Shown: positions 25,719 through 34,092 of the stretch, piece after piece
How positions within the stretch are numbered: the first letter of the stretch is position 1
Layout: each line of letters opens with the position of its first letter
Assembly: GCA_014534425.1 (NCBI GenBank)
Contig: JACVRN010000008.1
Coordinates: 1 to 64,000, forward strand
Length of the DNA: 64,000 bases
Direction: 5' to 3'
DNA from: Pyrinomonadaceae bacterium
Lineage (GTDB): Bacteria; Acidobacteriota; Blastocatellia; Pyrinomonadales; Pyrinomonadaceae
Translations under genes and position numbers: made by a program
The notes under the pieces: model-generated
What the model was told of the DNA's origin: nothing
Database searches by the model: none
The model's input: only the letters and a program-made list of their open reading frames with translations

Positions 25719-27077
25719 TCACTTCTCAATCCTGCTCCCGCGAAGGGAAAGACCTATGCTGTCCGCCTGATTCCTACTATAAAGAACTCCGGGGCCGTCA
25801 ACGGCTTTCTCTGCAATCGCTCCGTCTTCTCCTGCTGCGAGCTTCGATGAAGGGTCAACGTAAATACGATTGCCTCTGACTATGCCGCTTACGTCGCCGC
25901 CTTCTATGAGGACAGCCAGGTTGGCCGTGAAGCCGCAGGAGATGACAGTGTTATTAATCATCTCGAAATTGGCCGCGCTGCTAATCTTGATGCCGTCGTA
26001 AACACGCCTTACAGTATTATCGCTCAAGTGAACGTTCGACGCGCCGTTTATCCAGATGCCTGAGCCTGCTATGTAATTTCCGCTCGCTGAGAGCAGAGCG
26101 CCCTCGATTCTATTATTCGTCACGTACACAGGGCCATAAGAGTTCGCGGGGATGCGGACTGTGTTCTGTACGAGTATGCCGTGCAGGACTTTTACGCCCG
26201 TGGTGTAAACGGATTTCGTCGCGTCAATAACATTCCCTCTGAATTCCAGATTGCGAATCCTGTCCTGAGGACTGTTCGGCTCAACGTCAATCGGCACACA
26301 CCCCGGCGCGTTCCTGTCGTCCTGGCCCGGACTAATCATGCGGTTATTTAAGACCTTGATATTTTCGCCGTTGACGACCGAGATATTCTGAGAAGCCACA
26401 TTCGTGAACAGGTTGTCGCTGATGAGAACGTCTCTCGCATAATTGCCATCAACGCTCGAGCCGCCCGCGTTGATGCCTATGGTCTTCGTGCCGTTGAGCC
26501 ACACGCGCTCGACCGAGCAGTTACGGCAATTCCCAAGAGAGATGGTCTGCGGCGCGGAGTTAAAGGAATTCGCAGCGCCCTTTATCTGCAAATCTGTAAT
26601 ATGAATATTGTCCGTCGTCGCTTCATTACGCAGAGAGCCGTCGTAGTTGATAATCACAGTCCATTTGTTGTACGCGGCGGAAATCTGTGCGCTCGATTCT
26701 TGCAGGACGGTGCTCGTCCCGGCGCCCATAATCTTCGAGTTCGATTTGAGACGGATAATGCCGTCCGGGCCGCTATCGATAAAAGCCGAAGGGTAAGTGC
26801 CTGCGGCGAACTTCAGTGTATGAAAGCTTGAGATAGTAACTTGCGTATCAATGCTGCCCGCTTTGCCCGCAGCAGGCGAGACCTGAATCTCCCCTGCATT
26901 ATTTCCAAGCGCGGCATCACAGGCATTTATCTTCGCGCCCAAATCATCGCCAGCCATTTTATTAGCGACACAGACGGCGGCTGCGCTCGTCGTCCTGCTG
27001 CGAGTCTGCCCGCACGCGGTCGCCGTCAACACCACCGAGATTAAAACCGACAGAATAAAGGCTGCTACTGTTTTCAT
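25719..27077 (-). CDS. Secreted right-handed beta-helix protein
   Basis: The 452-residue protein has a signal peptide (AAFILSVLISVVLTATACGQ). A pectate-lyase-superfamily style start follows (GDDLGAKINACDAALGNNAG). Then comes a parallel beta-helix of repeated short strands ending in Asn/Asp ladders, such as VLISDNLFTNVASQNISVVN, VYVTNNRIEGALL, VHLSDNTVRRVYDG and FEMINNTVISCGF. Such folds bind or cleave polysaccharides outside the cell. No catalytic set can be assigned. It lies upstream of the amino acid permease gene. Confidence 0.8.
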   Translation of the reverse strand: MKTVAAFILSVLISVVLTATACGQTRSRTTSAAAVCVANKMAGDDLGAKINACDAALGNNAGEIQVSPAAGKAGSIDTQVTISSFHTLKFAAGTYPSAFIDSGPDGIIRLKSNSKIMGAGTSTVLQESSAQISAAYNKWTVIINYDGSLRNEATTDNIHITDLQIKGAANSFNSAPQTISLGNCRNCSVERVWLNGTKTIGINAGGSSVDGNYARDVLISDNLFTNVASQNISVVNGENIKVLNNRMISPGQDDRNAPGCVPIDVEPNSPQDRIRNLEFRGNVIDATKSVYTTGVKVLHGILVQNTVRIPANSYGPVYVTNNRIEGALLSASGNYIAGSGIWINGASNVHLSDNTVRRVYDGIKISSAANFEMINNTVISCGFTANLAVLIEGGDVSGIVRGNRIYVDPSSKLAAGEDGAIAEKAVDGPGVLYSRNQADSIGLSLRGSRIEK

Positions 27078-27108
27078 AATCCAATTCCGTCCGAGAAAAA
27101 ATTAACTG

Positions 27109-27185
27109 TAGGGGGCAGGGACAAGTCCTCTGCCCACCTGTCTTTATAGAAATGACGGCGGGCATCGGACTTGTCCCTACCCCTA
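27109..27185. repeat. Imperfect inverted repeat, terminator- or REP-like
   Basis: TAGGGGGCAGGGACAAGTCC (27109-27127) faces GGACTTGTCCCTACCCCTA (27167-27185) across about 40 bp. It lies between two same-strand genes. The TAGGGG(G)CAGGG core also occurs in the terminator at 24262, so this may belong to a dispersed repeat family. Confidence 0.5.
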
Positions 27186-27200
27186 TATTATGCTGACCGC

Positions 27201-29897
27201 TCAAGGAGCAGCGAAGCGTTTACGATATTCTTCCGAATAGATAAACCCGAATATCAGATGATGTATATCTCTCGGCGGTATCCCTGCACTCGCCCTCCCA
27301 TTCGTAAACACATCCACCCAATCACTCCATCCCAAAAGATTCGGGTCATTCAAACTCGGATCCCTCCGCAGCAATGAGAAATAGAGCAGCGTCACCTCTC
27401 CTCTTGTAAAATACTTGTCATACACTACCTTCTGCTCGACAAACGCTTTCACCGTCTGTCCCACTGAGAGTGTTCCACTGGCTCTCAGGTTAATTAACTC
27501 CTGACGGCCATACTGTGTCGGCTGTCCGGGCTGTGTCGTCGCCGTCGCCGGCAGTGTCACACCTGCTGCCTGCTCCAGCTTCGTGATTAACTGTGCTGCC
27601 TCAGACGACTGCAATGAATCTCCGAAGCGATTAATAAACCCGCTCTTATTGGTGAATTCCTGTAAGTACAGGTCTAGATTCTGTTGCTGCTCGGCGACCG
27701 GGACGTTAAATGTCTTCAGGAGAGCCATATCGGGGACGAATTCCAGGTAGAGAGGGAGTCTGCCGATGCCGACCTCGTAGAGGCGGTAGATGAGGAATGC
27801 CGTGTTGGTGGACTCAGGGCTGGTAAAGAAGCCGTGTGTGACGTGAGCGCGGTCACAGCTTGGAGGAGCGCCGAGGAAACCTTTCTCTGGGCCGCAAGTG
27901 TTCAGCACATTAAGCCAGTCGTTGAAGCCTTGCTGGTCAGGTTCGCGGTCGAGGAAATCTAGATAGAGTTGGCGCACGAAGAATGCATTATTCAGATATG
28001 GATTGTTGGCTCCGGTCGTAGGCGTCTGGTCATTGTCGATGATGGTGATGGTGGCCTGTGTGACTGCGCCGAGGCTTGCGCCCACCGGATTGGATAGCTG
28101 TATGGTGAAGAACTCGTTGTTCTCAACGTACCCGTCGTTGATGATGGGGATGTCTATGGTCTTTGTAGCTTCTCCGGCAGCGAACCTCAGAGTCCCGCCT
28201 ACGAATGTGTAGTCGCAACGCTGAGAGGCCAGTCCTGTGACCTGACTGCATTCGTTGCCGCCCGATTGATCCGAAGTCATGTACTGAACGGTCGCCGCAG
28301 CCGAAGTGTCTCCGGTGCGCGTCACGTTTATGCTGAGAGAAGCGAAGCCCTGCGGAGTGTTCACCGCGCCTTCGTTGATGCTGTAGCTTGAATTGCTCAA
28401 CTCCACAAGCTTCGGCTGGTTATTAACCATCTGCCCGCCGGAGAGCGTTCCAGTCGAAGCGTTGAAGTTACTGTCGCCGCCGTATTCGGCTGTGATGGTG
28501 TGCGTGCCGACTGTTAATGATGAAGTGGTGAAGGTGGCTACGCCGCTCGCGTTCAAGGCCACGGGCGAGCCTAGATTATTAGCGCCGTCTTTGAACTGCA
28601 CAGCGCCGGTAGGAGTTCCCGAAGCCGAAGTAACGGTCGCCGTAAAGGTCACGCTCTGCCCGAAGACCGAAGGGTTAGAGGATGAAGCGACTGTCGTGGT
28701 CGTGTTGGCTTTCACCACGCCCGCAGGATACTGAATCTTGAAGACGGCGCTGCTGCCTCTTGCCAGATAATAGAGGCTGCCGTCCGGGCCTACTTTCAAA
28801 TCCACAGGCTGGTTGATGCCGGATGCAAAGTCCGACGCCGTATTGTTCGTGGTGTTGAGCAGCTTAATCCAGCCGCTACACAAATCAGCAAAGAAGTAGT
28901 TGCCAACGTACGCGGCAGGGAATTGAACGAAGGAAGGATTATAAAAGGCTCCGCCAGCGATGGCGCAGCCTGTGATGGCGGCCCCCGTGTGACGGTAAGA
29001 GAAAATCGGCCCACGGAAACGCGGGTCGGTCGTGGGGCCTTCCGTGATGGGCCAACCGTAATTCGAGCCTACTATACCGTCGTTAATCTCTTCCCAAGTG
29101 TCCTGTCCTACGTCGTTGATGAAGAGGCGGCCCGTGCCGGGCTGGAAGGCGAACGTGAAAGGATTCCTCAACCCCAGCGCCCAGATGGCCCTGTTTTTTC
29201 CGGTCGCGGAGTTGAAGAAAGGATTGTCCGTGGGGATTGTCCCGTCCGAATTGATGCGTAGCACTTTCCCCAAGAGGTTCGTCAACGTCTGAGCGTTCGA
29301 CGGATTGGCATTCTCGCCCACGGCTATATAAAGCTTGCCGTCAGGCCCGAAGTGTATAGCGCCGCCGTTATGATTCGTGGCCGAGCTTAGATTGTCCAAC
29401 TCTAAAATCACAGTCTCGCTGCCTGCCACGGCCACGTCGCCGTTGGCTGTAAAACGGCTCACGCGATTGTGCATGGGTATAGCGCCCGTCGTGTAGTAAA
29501 CGTAGACGAAGCGGTTATTTGAAAAGTTAGGGTCGAAGGCGACTCCAAGAAGACCACGCTCGCCCGAAGGGTCTACGTTGACCGTCACAAACGGAGTCGA
29601 AAGCAGCACGCCGTTCTTGATGACGCGCAACTGCCCGTTCTGTTGACAGACGAACAAACGCCCGTCAGGAGCAAAGCTCATGGCGGTCGGGTTGGTTAAC
29701 CCGCTTGCGACCATCGTTTCAGTAAAGCCTGCGGGCAAAGTTGCGGCGTTGAGTGAAAAGAGAGTGCCCCAGAATAAAAGGAGCGCGGCGGAAAGAATGT
29801 GCCGTAAGGATGAGCGTATAAATTTACCAGGACTGTTTGTGACTGTGTGGTTCGATTGTCTAGAACTGTTTCTAACCGACTTGCTAATGCTCCCCAT
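27201..29897 (-). CDS. Secreted sugar dehydrogenase fused to Ig-like, Calx-beta and DUF4214 domains
   Basis: This is an 898-residue multidomain exported protein. After a signal segment (ILSAALLLFWGTLFSLNAA) comes a glucose/sorbosone dehydrogenase beta-propeller (about 55-385): PTAMSFAPDGRLFVCQQNG, GERGLLGVAFDPNF, NHNGGAIHFGPDGKLY. An Ig-like repeat (about 395-485) and a Calx-beta domain (about 495-625, DYTFVGGTLRFAAGEATKTI) follow. The end holds DUF4214-type segments (FFVRQLYLDFLDREPDQQGF). Members use PQQ to oxidise sugars in the periplasm or outside. The tail probably mediates surface attachment. AAGGAAG lies 5 nt before the ATG. Confidence 0.88.
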   Translation of the reverse strand: MGSISKSVRNSSRQSNHTVTNSPGKFIRSSLRHILSAALLLFWGTLFSLNAATLPAGFTETMVASGLTNPTAMSFAPDGRLFVCQQNGQLRVIKNGVLLSTPFVTVNVDPSGERGLLGVAFDPNFSNNRFVYVYYTTGAIPMHNRVSRFTANGDVAVAGSETVILELDNLSSATNHNGGAIHFGPDGKLYIAVGENANPSNAQTLTNLLGKVLRINSDGTIPTDNPFFNSATGKNRAIWALGLRNPFTFAFQPGTGRLFINDVGQDTWEEINDGIVGSNYGWPITEGPTTDPRFRGPIFSYRHTGAAITGCAIAGGAFYNPSFVQFPAAYVGNYFFADLCSGWIKLLNTTNNTASDFASGINQPVDLKVGPDGSLYYLARGSSAVFKIQYPAGVVKANTTTTVASSSNPSVFGQSVTFTATVTSASGTPTGAVQFKDGANNLGSPVALNASGVATFTTSSLTVGTHTITAEYGGDSNFNASTGTLSGGQMVNNQPKLVELSNSSYSINEGAVNTPQGFASLSINVTRTGDTSAAATVQYMTSDQSGGNECSQVTGLASQRCDYTFVGGTLRFAAGEATKTIDIPIINDGYVENNEFFTIQLSNPVGASLGAVTQATITIIDNDQTPTTGANNPYLNNAFFVRQLYLDFLDREPDQQGFNDWLNVLNTCGPEKGFLGAPPSCDRAHVTHGFFTSPESTNTAFLIYRLYEVGIGRLPLYLEFVPDMALLKTFNVPVAEQQQNLDLYLQEFTNKSGFINRFGDSLQSSEAAQLITKLEQAAGVTLPATATTQPGQPTQYGRQELINLRASGTLSVGQTVKAFVEQKVVYDKYFTRGEVTLLYFSLLRRDPSLNDPNLLGWSDWVDVFTNGRASAGIPPRDIHHLIFGFIYSEEYRKRFAAP

Positions 29898-30038
29898 GCT
29901 TGTCTTCCTTTTCTCACAAATATCCCTAAGGAGGGGATGTCGCTATATAAAATTGAGGGAGACATCAGGGCAGTGGGGACATTCCAGCACTACTCTTGAT
30001 AACTGTCAAATACAAAATTGCGGGTGCATACTGATGGT

Positions 30039-33000
30039 CTAAAACTGTAGCTTCACTGCGAGTTGAACCGAGCGCGGGCCGCCTATCTGGTAAAGCGGGC
30101 TTAAGCCCCCGTTGACGCCTCCGGTGCCGAGGCTCTTGCCCAACATCTGAATTGACTGGCCGAAGAGGTTGCTGCCGAGGTCTGTGATGGGGTCTCCGAA
30201 ATTCGGATGGTTGAGCAGGTTGAAAAACTCCGCACGCAGTTGAAGATTTACTCTTTCGGCAAGATTAATCTGACGACGCAGAGCGAAATCTAGCTGTGAG
30301 AAGCCGAAGCCCCTGAGCGCATTTCGTCTTAAAGTCCCCTGACGGCCTGCGGGGATGATGAAAGCGTCTCTATTGATGCGCCTTCCGCCCGCCGACGCAG
30401 GGTCTTCGATGTAGAGCGGAGCGCCTTCGACCAGGTCGGGCCTGCGGGCTTCGACCAGGTCGCCAAGGATGAGGTCTGTTCTCAAAAACACGTTGAGCGG
30501 CGTGGCCGTGCGCGCCCTGAAGATGGCATCGACCGACCAGTTGCGAAGAAGCGCGCGTGATAGATGGCCGCCGCGCTTTAAAAGTAGCGGGACGTTATAC
30601 GAGAGCGCGGCTGTGAAAGAATGGCGCACGTCGAAGTTCGACGGCCCGCGCTCCTGCTCGGGCTTTATGTCTCTGAAAAAGTTTGTAGACGAATCATCCG
30701 AGTCGTCGTCAACCGAGCGCGCCCAGGTGTAGGAAGCCTGCAACTGCAAACCTTTTGTCATGCGGCGCTGCAACTGCGCCTGAAGCGCCTGGTAGTTTGA
30801 GGACGCGGTGTTGCTGACGACGCGCAGGACTGTAAACTTAGGATTGGGATTGAGGACAGCAGTTTCGCGCAGCAGGCGATGACCGACCGCGCCCACGTAA
30901 GAGATGGCGAGCGTTTGCTGCGAGCCTAAGGGCTGTTCGACGGTCGCGTTCCACTGCACTGTGTACGGAAGCTTGAGGCGCGGATCGAAGGCGTAGATGG
31001 TGTTGAAGGGAGGCTCAAGATTAAGCTCTGGCGGGCGTGCCGCGTCCGGCGGAAGCGGAAACAGAGTGCCTATCATCGTGCGGCTGCGCGCAAAGGGAAA
31101 GACGCTTCCGAAGCTTGCGCTCGCCTGGCTGTTGCCAAGGTCATAGAAGATGCCGGTGCCGCCGCGTATCACTGTGCCTGCGCTCTGTGACAACTGGTAC
31201 GCCATCCCGACTCGCGGCGCGAAGTTGTAGTAGGTAGTCTTCCAGAGCGCCTTGCCGCGCGGCGCTAAATCAATCTCAGCATTGTTGCCGCCCGTAGCGC
31301 TGATGATTGTGCCAAGGTCGTCGAAGTCTATGCCCTGAACTGTGAACGGAGGATTGCCGTTGCTCTCTGCCGGAGGAGGGTTTACTTCCCATCGCAGGCC
31401 GTAGGTTAAAGCGAGCTTGGGCGTGACCTGCCATGTGTCCTGCGCGAAGGCCGAGAAGTTTGTGAACAAGGGGTGGCGCGCTCCTGCTTCGGCGGAGATT
31501 TGAATTTGAAACGGTTGACCGTTGAGCGCTGCGCCCACGCCGTTGGTGTTGCCATTTCCCAGGATTACAGACTGCGAATATGTCAGTGGCCTGTAGGTCG
31601 GAGAGAGCCTGCGGTAATCTACGCCGAGCTTGATTTGATGCTGGCCTCGTATGACGGAGAGGGTGTCTATGAAATTCAACTGCGTCTGACTGTTGTCGGC
31701 TATCTTGCCGGAGCCGAAGTTCGAGTTCAGCCCGCCGCGCAGGATGAATTGAAAGCCTGAAGTCTCAGTGTCCGCAAACGGCGGGAAGAGAAGCGAGGCT
31801 GGCGGCACGACCGCCCCGCCGAAATCGTCCAGCGTGAGAAAGGTGCTCCCCGTCGCGCGGCTCCAATTAACGCGCAGGTCGTTGAAGACGGCTTGCGTGA
31901 TGCTTTGCGCGGTGCCTGCCGTGAAGGTTTGAGTCTTAAAGAAAGTGTGGTTGAGCGTGTTCAGGCTCTGAGCGTTGAAGCCAGGAAGACTTATGCCGCC
32001 GCGCTGCACAGTCTCGGACGGCGCGTTGTTATAGCGAGCGAAAACAGTCATGCGCTTACTGGCTGTAAAATCCACGCGTATGCTAGTGGCGTTCAAACTT
32101 GAAGGGTCGGAATAGCTGGCTGCAAATTCCGCGAAGCCGTTCTGGAAGTCCGCGCCGTTCGGCAAGGGAAAGGCCGAAAGAAGCGGCCTGAACTGAAGAG
32201 GGGCTTGCAAACGAGAGGCTGCGCTTGGAACTTCCGTGACGGCGAACTGCGGCTGCCTCAGGCGCAGCCCCTCGTAAGAAAAGAAGAAGAAGGCTCGGTC
32301 GCGCGCCAAGGGGCCGCCGACTACGCCGCCGAAATCATTCTGCCTGAGAGCGCCTTTGCCGAGGCCGCGACTGTTGGCAAAGAAGTCGTTGGCATCGAGC
32401 CTGTCGTTGCGTAAGTAGTCAAAGACGGTTCCGTGGAAGGCGTTCGTGCCGGAGCGCGTCACGATTGAGACCTGCGCGCCGGGCGTGCGCCCGAACTCAG
32501 GCGCGTAAGATGAAGTGAAGATGCGAAACTCTTCGAGCGCCTCGGTCGAGACGAGGTTGTTGGTGCCGCCCAATGTAGTCAGCGCAGGGAGCGCTCCCGT
32601 GGCGGCCTGCCCTGGCGCAAGGCTCGCGTTGACGCCCATGTTGGCGCTCACGCCGTCAATCATAAAATAGTTGGCGTTGGCTCGTTGACCGTTGACGCTG
32701 AACTGTCCCTGCTCGTTGAAGGTCGCTTTTGTCAAAACCGTTCCGGGCGCAAGCTCGAACAGAGATTGAAAGCCGCGCCCGTTGAGCGGCAGGTTTTCCA
32801 CCAACTGCCGGTTGACTACGGTTGCGACCGACAGCCCTTGCTGCGTCACGGAATCCTCGCCCTTGACGGTCACGGTCTCGCCTATCTCTCCGACCTTGAG
32901 TTTTATCTTGAGCGCCAGTTGGTCGCCCGTGTTGAGCGTCACGTTGCGAACTTCAAGTGTGCTGAAGCCCGTGCGCTGCGCCGTCACGTTATAGCTTCCG

Positions 33001-33275
33001 GGCGGCAGAAGCGGGACGACGTAATAGCCGGAGTCATCCGTGGTGGCGTGGCGCTCAAGCGCCGTGCTCAAGTTTAAGAGAGTGATGTTAACTGAAGGAA
33101 TAACTGCACCGGCCTCGTCCGTCACAGTCCCGCTCAGAGTTGCCATGTAAACTTGAGCGTAAGCTGTGCCGGTAATCGTGTCGAAGTGTGAGGAGCCTGC
33201 GGCGACAACCAGAGAGATTGCCGCCGCCAGGATTAAAAGATGCTTTCGGATAGCTCTGTGCTTGCGCGAGGCCAT
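30039..33275 (-). CDS. TonB-dependent receptor, Oar-like
   Basis: This is a 1078-residue outer-membrane protein of the large acidobacterial carboxypeptidase-regulatory-like/TonB type. A signal peptide (to about 40) precedes the CarboxypepD_reg-like domain (MATLSGTVTDEAGAVIPSVN, YYVVPLLPPGSYNV). A plug domain (about 130-260, with VENLPLNGRGFQSL) and a long beta-barrel follow, ending in an aromatic-terminated strand, VQLAVKLQF. It would import a large ligand, perhaps an oligosaccharide. The small barrel protein gene lies 28 bp upstream and is probably in the same transcript. Confidence 0.92.
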   Translation of the reverse strand: MASRKHRAIRKHLLILAAAISLVVAAGSSHFDTITGTAYAQVYMATLSGTVTDEAGAVIPSVNITLLNLSTALERHATTDDSGYYVVPLLPPGSYNVTAQRTGFSTLEVRNVTLNTGDQLALKIKLKVGEIGETVTVKGEDSVTQQGLSVATVVNRQLVENLPLNGRGFQSLFELAPGTVLTKATFNEQGQFSVNGQRANANYFMIDGVSANMGVNASLAPGQAATGALPALTTLGGTNNLVSTEALEEFRIFTSSYAPEFGRTPGAQVSIVTRSGTNAFHGTVFDYLRNDRLDANDFFANSRGLGKGALRQNDFGGVVGGPLARDRAFFFFSYEGLRLRQPQFAVTEVPSAASRLQAPLQFRPLLSAFPLPNGADFQNGFAEFAASYSDPSSLNATSIRVDFTASKRMTVFARYNNAPSETVQRGGISLPGFNAQSLNTLNHTFFKTQTFTAGTAQSITQAVFNDLRVNWSRATGSTFLTLDDFGGAVVPPASLLFPPFADTETSGFQFILRGGLNSNFGSGKIADNSQTQLNFIDTLSVIRGQHQIKLGVDYRRLSPTYRPLTYSQSVILGNGNTNGVGAALNGQPFQIQISAEAGARHPLFTNFSAFAQDTWQVTPKLALTYGLRWEVNPPPAESNGNPPFTVQGIDFDDLGTIISATGGNNAEIDLAPRGKALWKTTYYNFAPRVGMAYQLSQSAGTVIRGGTGIFYDLGNSQASASFGSVFPFARSRTMIGTLFPLPPDAARPPELNLEPPFNTIYAFDPRLKLPYTVQWNATVEQPLGSQQTLAISYVGAVGHRLLRETAVLNPNPKFTVLRVVSNTASSNYQALQAQLQRRMTKGLQLQASYTWARSVDDDSDDSSTNFFRDIKPEQERGPSNFDVRHSFTAALSYNVPLLLKRGGHLSRALLRNWSVDAIFRARTATPLNVFLRTDLILGDLVEARRPDLVEGAPLYIEDPASAGGRRINRDAFIIPAGRQGTLRRNALRGFGFSQLDFALRRQINLAERVNLQLRAEFFNLLNHPNFGDPITDLGSNLFGQSIQMLGKSLGTGGVNGGLSPLYQIGGPRSVQLAVKLQF

Positions 33276-33303
33276 ACTGCTTTCAGTGTCCCGTGGGTTC
33301 TTC

Positions 33304-34023
33304 TCAGAATCGAAAAGCTATGCTGATGCTCCCCTGAAGATTATGAGTCGTTTCGGCTGGCGGTGTCACTACCACGCCGGCAGGAAAGACTGTGGAAGGA
33401 AGCAGGATTCCTCTATCCCCTATGCGGGAGATTGTGTCTCCAGCATCGAAGCGAACAATCGTCCTCTTCGAAGGGTAAAACTCTATGACGCCGCCTATGT
33501 CTAAAGCAAAGCGCGTCTCGCGGCCCCGTACTTCATTAAAACATCCTACGGGCGGCGGGAATACGGCTATACACACTCCGCCGTTCGGTACGAAATTGTC
33601 TACGCGCGTGCTTATAAAACCGGGCCGGGCTTTACCGAATATGCCGAACTTATCGAAGCGCTGGCCGACCTTGACGCCAGCCAAAAGCTCTATCTCCTGC
33701 CCGTCGAGACGGCGCTCCTGCGGAAAGAAGTTGACTTCGGCTTCCACGGCCACGTTGTTATTGAAGTTGTAGCCTATCCTGCCGCCGAAGCCCGCAGTCG
33801 TCTCGCGCGTGCGCTCTATGTTCACAACTTCAGGGCATGGCGGCACCAGGCAGGCAACGGTCATAGTTGAGCCTCGCACACTAGAGACGCTGAGAAGAGA
33901 GAACTGCGCGCCCACTTCGAACTTGCGCTCGTCCGTATTGCCAGATTGTGCGAAGACCTGTAGAGCGTCCCCGAAGAGCAGCGCGGAGCACGCTATGAAA
34001 AGTAAGAATCCCTTCTTGAGCAT
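33304..34023 (-). CDS. Outer-membrane beta-barrel protein
   Basis: The 239-residue protein has a signal peptide (GFLLFIACSALLFGDALQVFA) and an OmpA-like eight-stranded barrel pattern: RKFEVGAQFSLLSV, GFGGRIGYNFNNNVAVEAEVNFFP, ALDIGGVIEFYPSKRTIVRFD. It ends GSISIAFRF with a terminal Phe for BAM recognition. A strong AGGAGGA ribosome site precedes the ATG. It is upstream of and co-directional with the TonB receptor gene (28 bp). A loop with three Cys residues (CLVPPCPE and another) is unusual. Ligand unknown. Confidence 0.85.
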   Translation of the reverse strand: MLKKGFLLFIACSALLFGDALQVFAQSGNTDERKFEVGAQFSLLSVSSVRGSTMTVACLVPPCPEVVNIERTRETTAGFGGRIGYNFNNNVAVEAEVNFFPQERRLDGQEIELLAGVKVGQRFDKFGIFGKARPGFISTRVDNFVPNGGVCIAVFPPPVGCFNEVRGRETRFALDIGGVIEFYPSKRTIVRFDAGDTISRIGDRGILLPSTVFPAGVVVTPPAETTHNLQGSISIAFRF

Positions 34024-34061
34024 AAATATTCCTCCTGAGTCAAAAAGATAAAAGACGGCTT

Positions 34062-34083
34062 GAGGCCCGCGCCGGGGGGCCTC
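34062..34083 (-). terminator. Terminator after the sigma/anti-sigma fusion gene
   Basis: On the minus strand GAGGCCC and GGGCCTC form a 7-bp G+C stem about 10 nt after the fusion gene's stop codon. It is followed, after 9 nt, by TCTTTTATCTTTTT. Confidence 0.55.
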
Positions 34084-34092
34084 TCACGCAAT

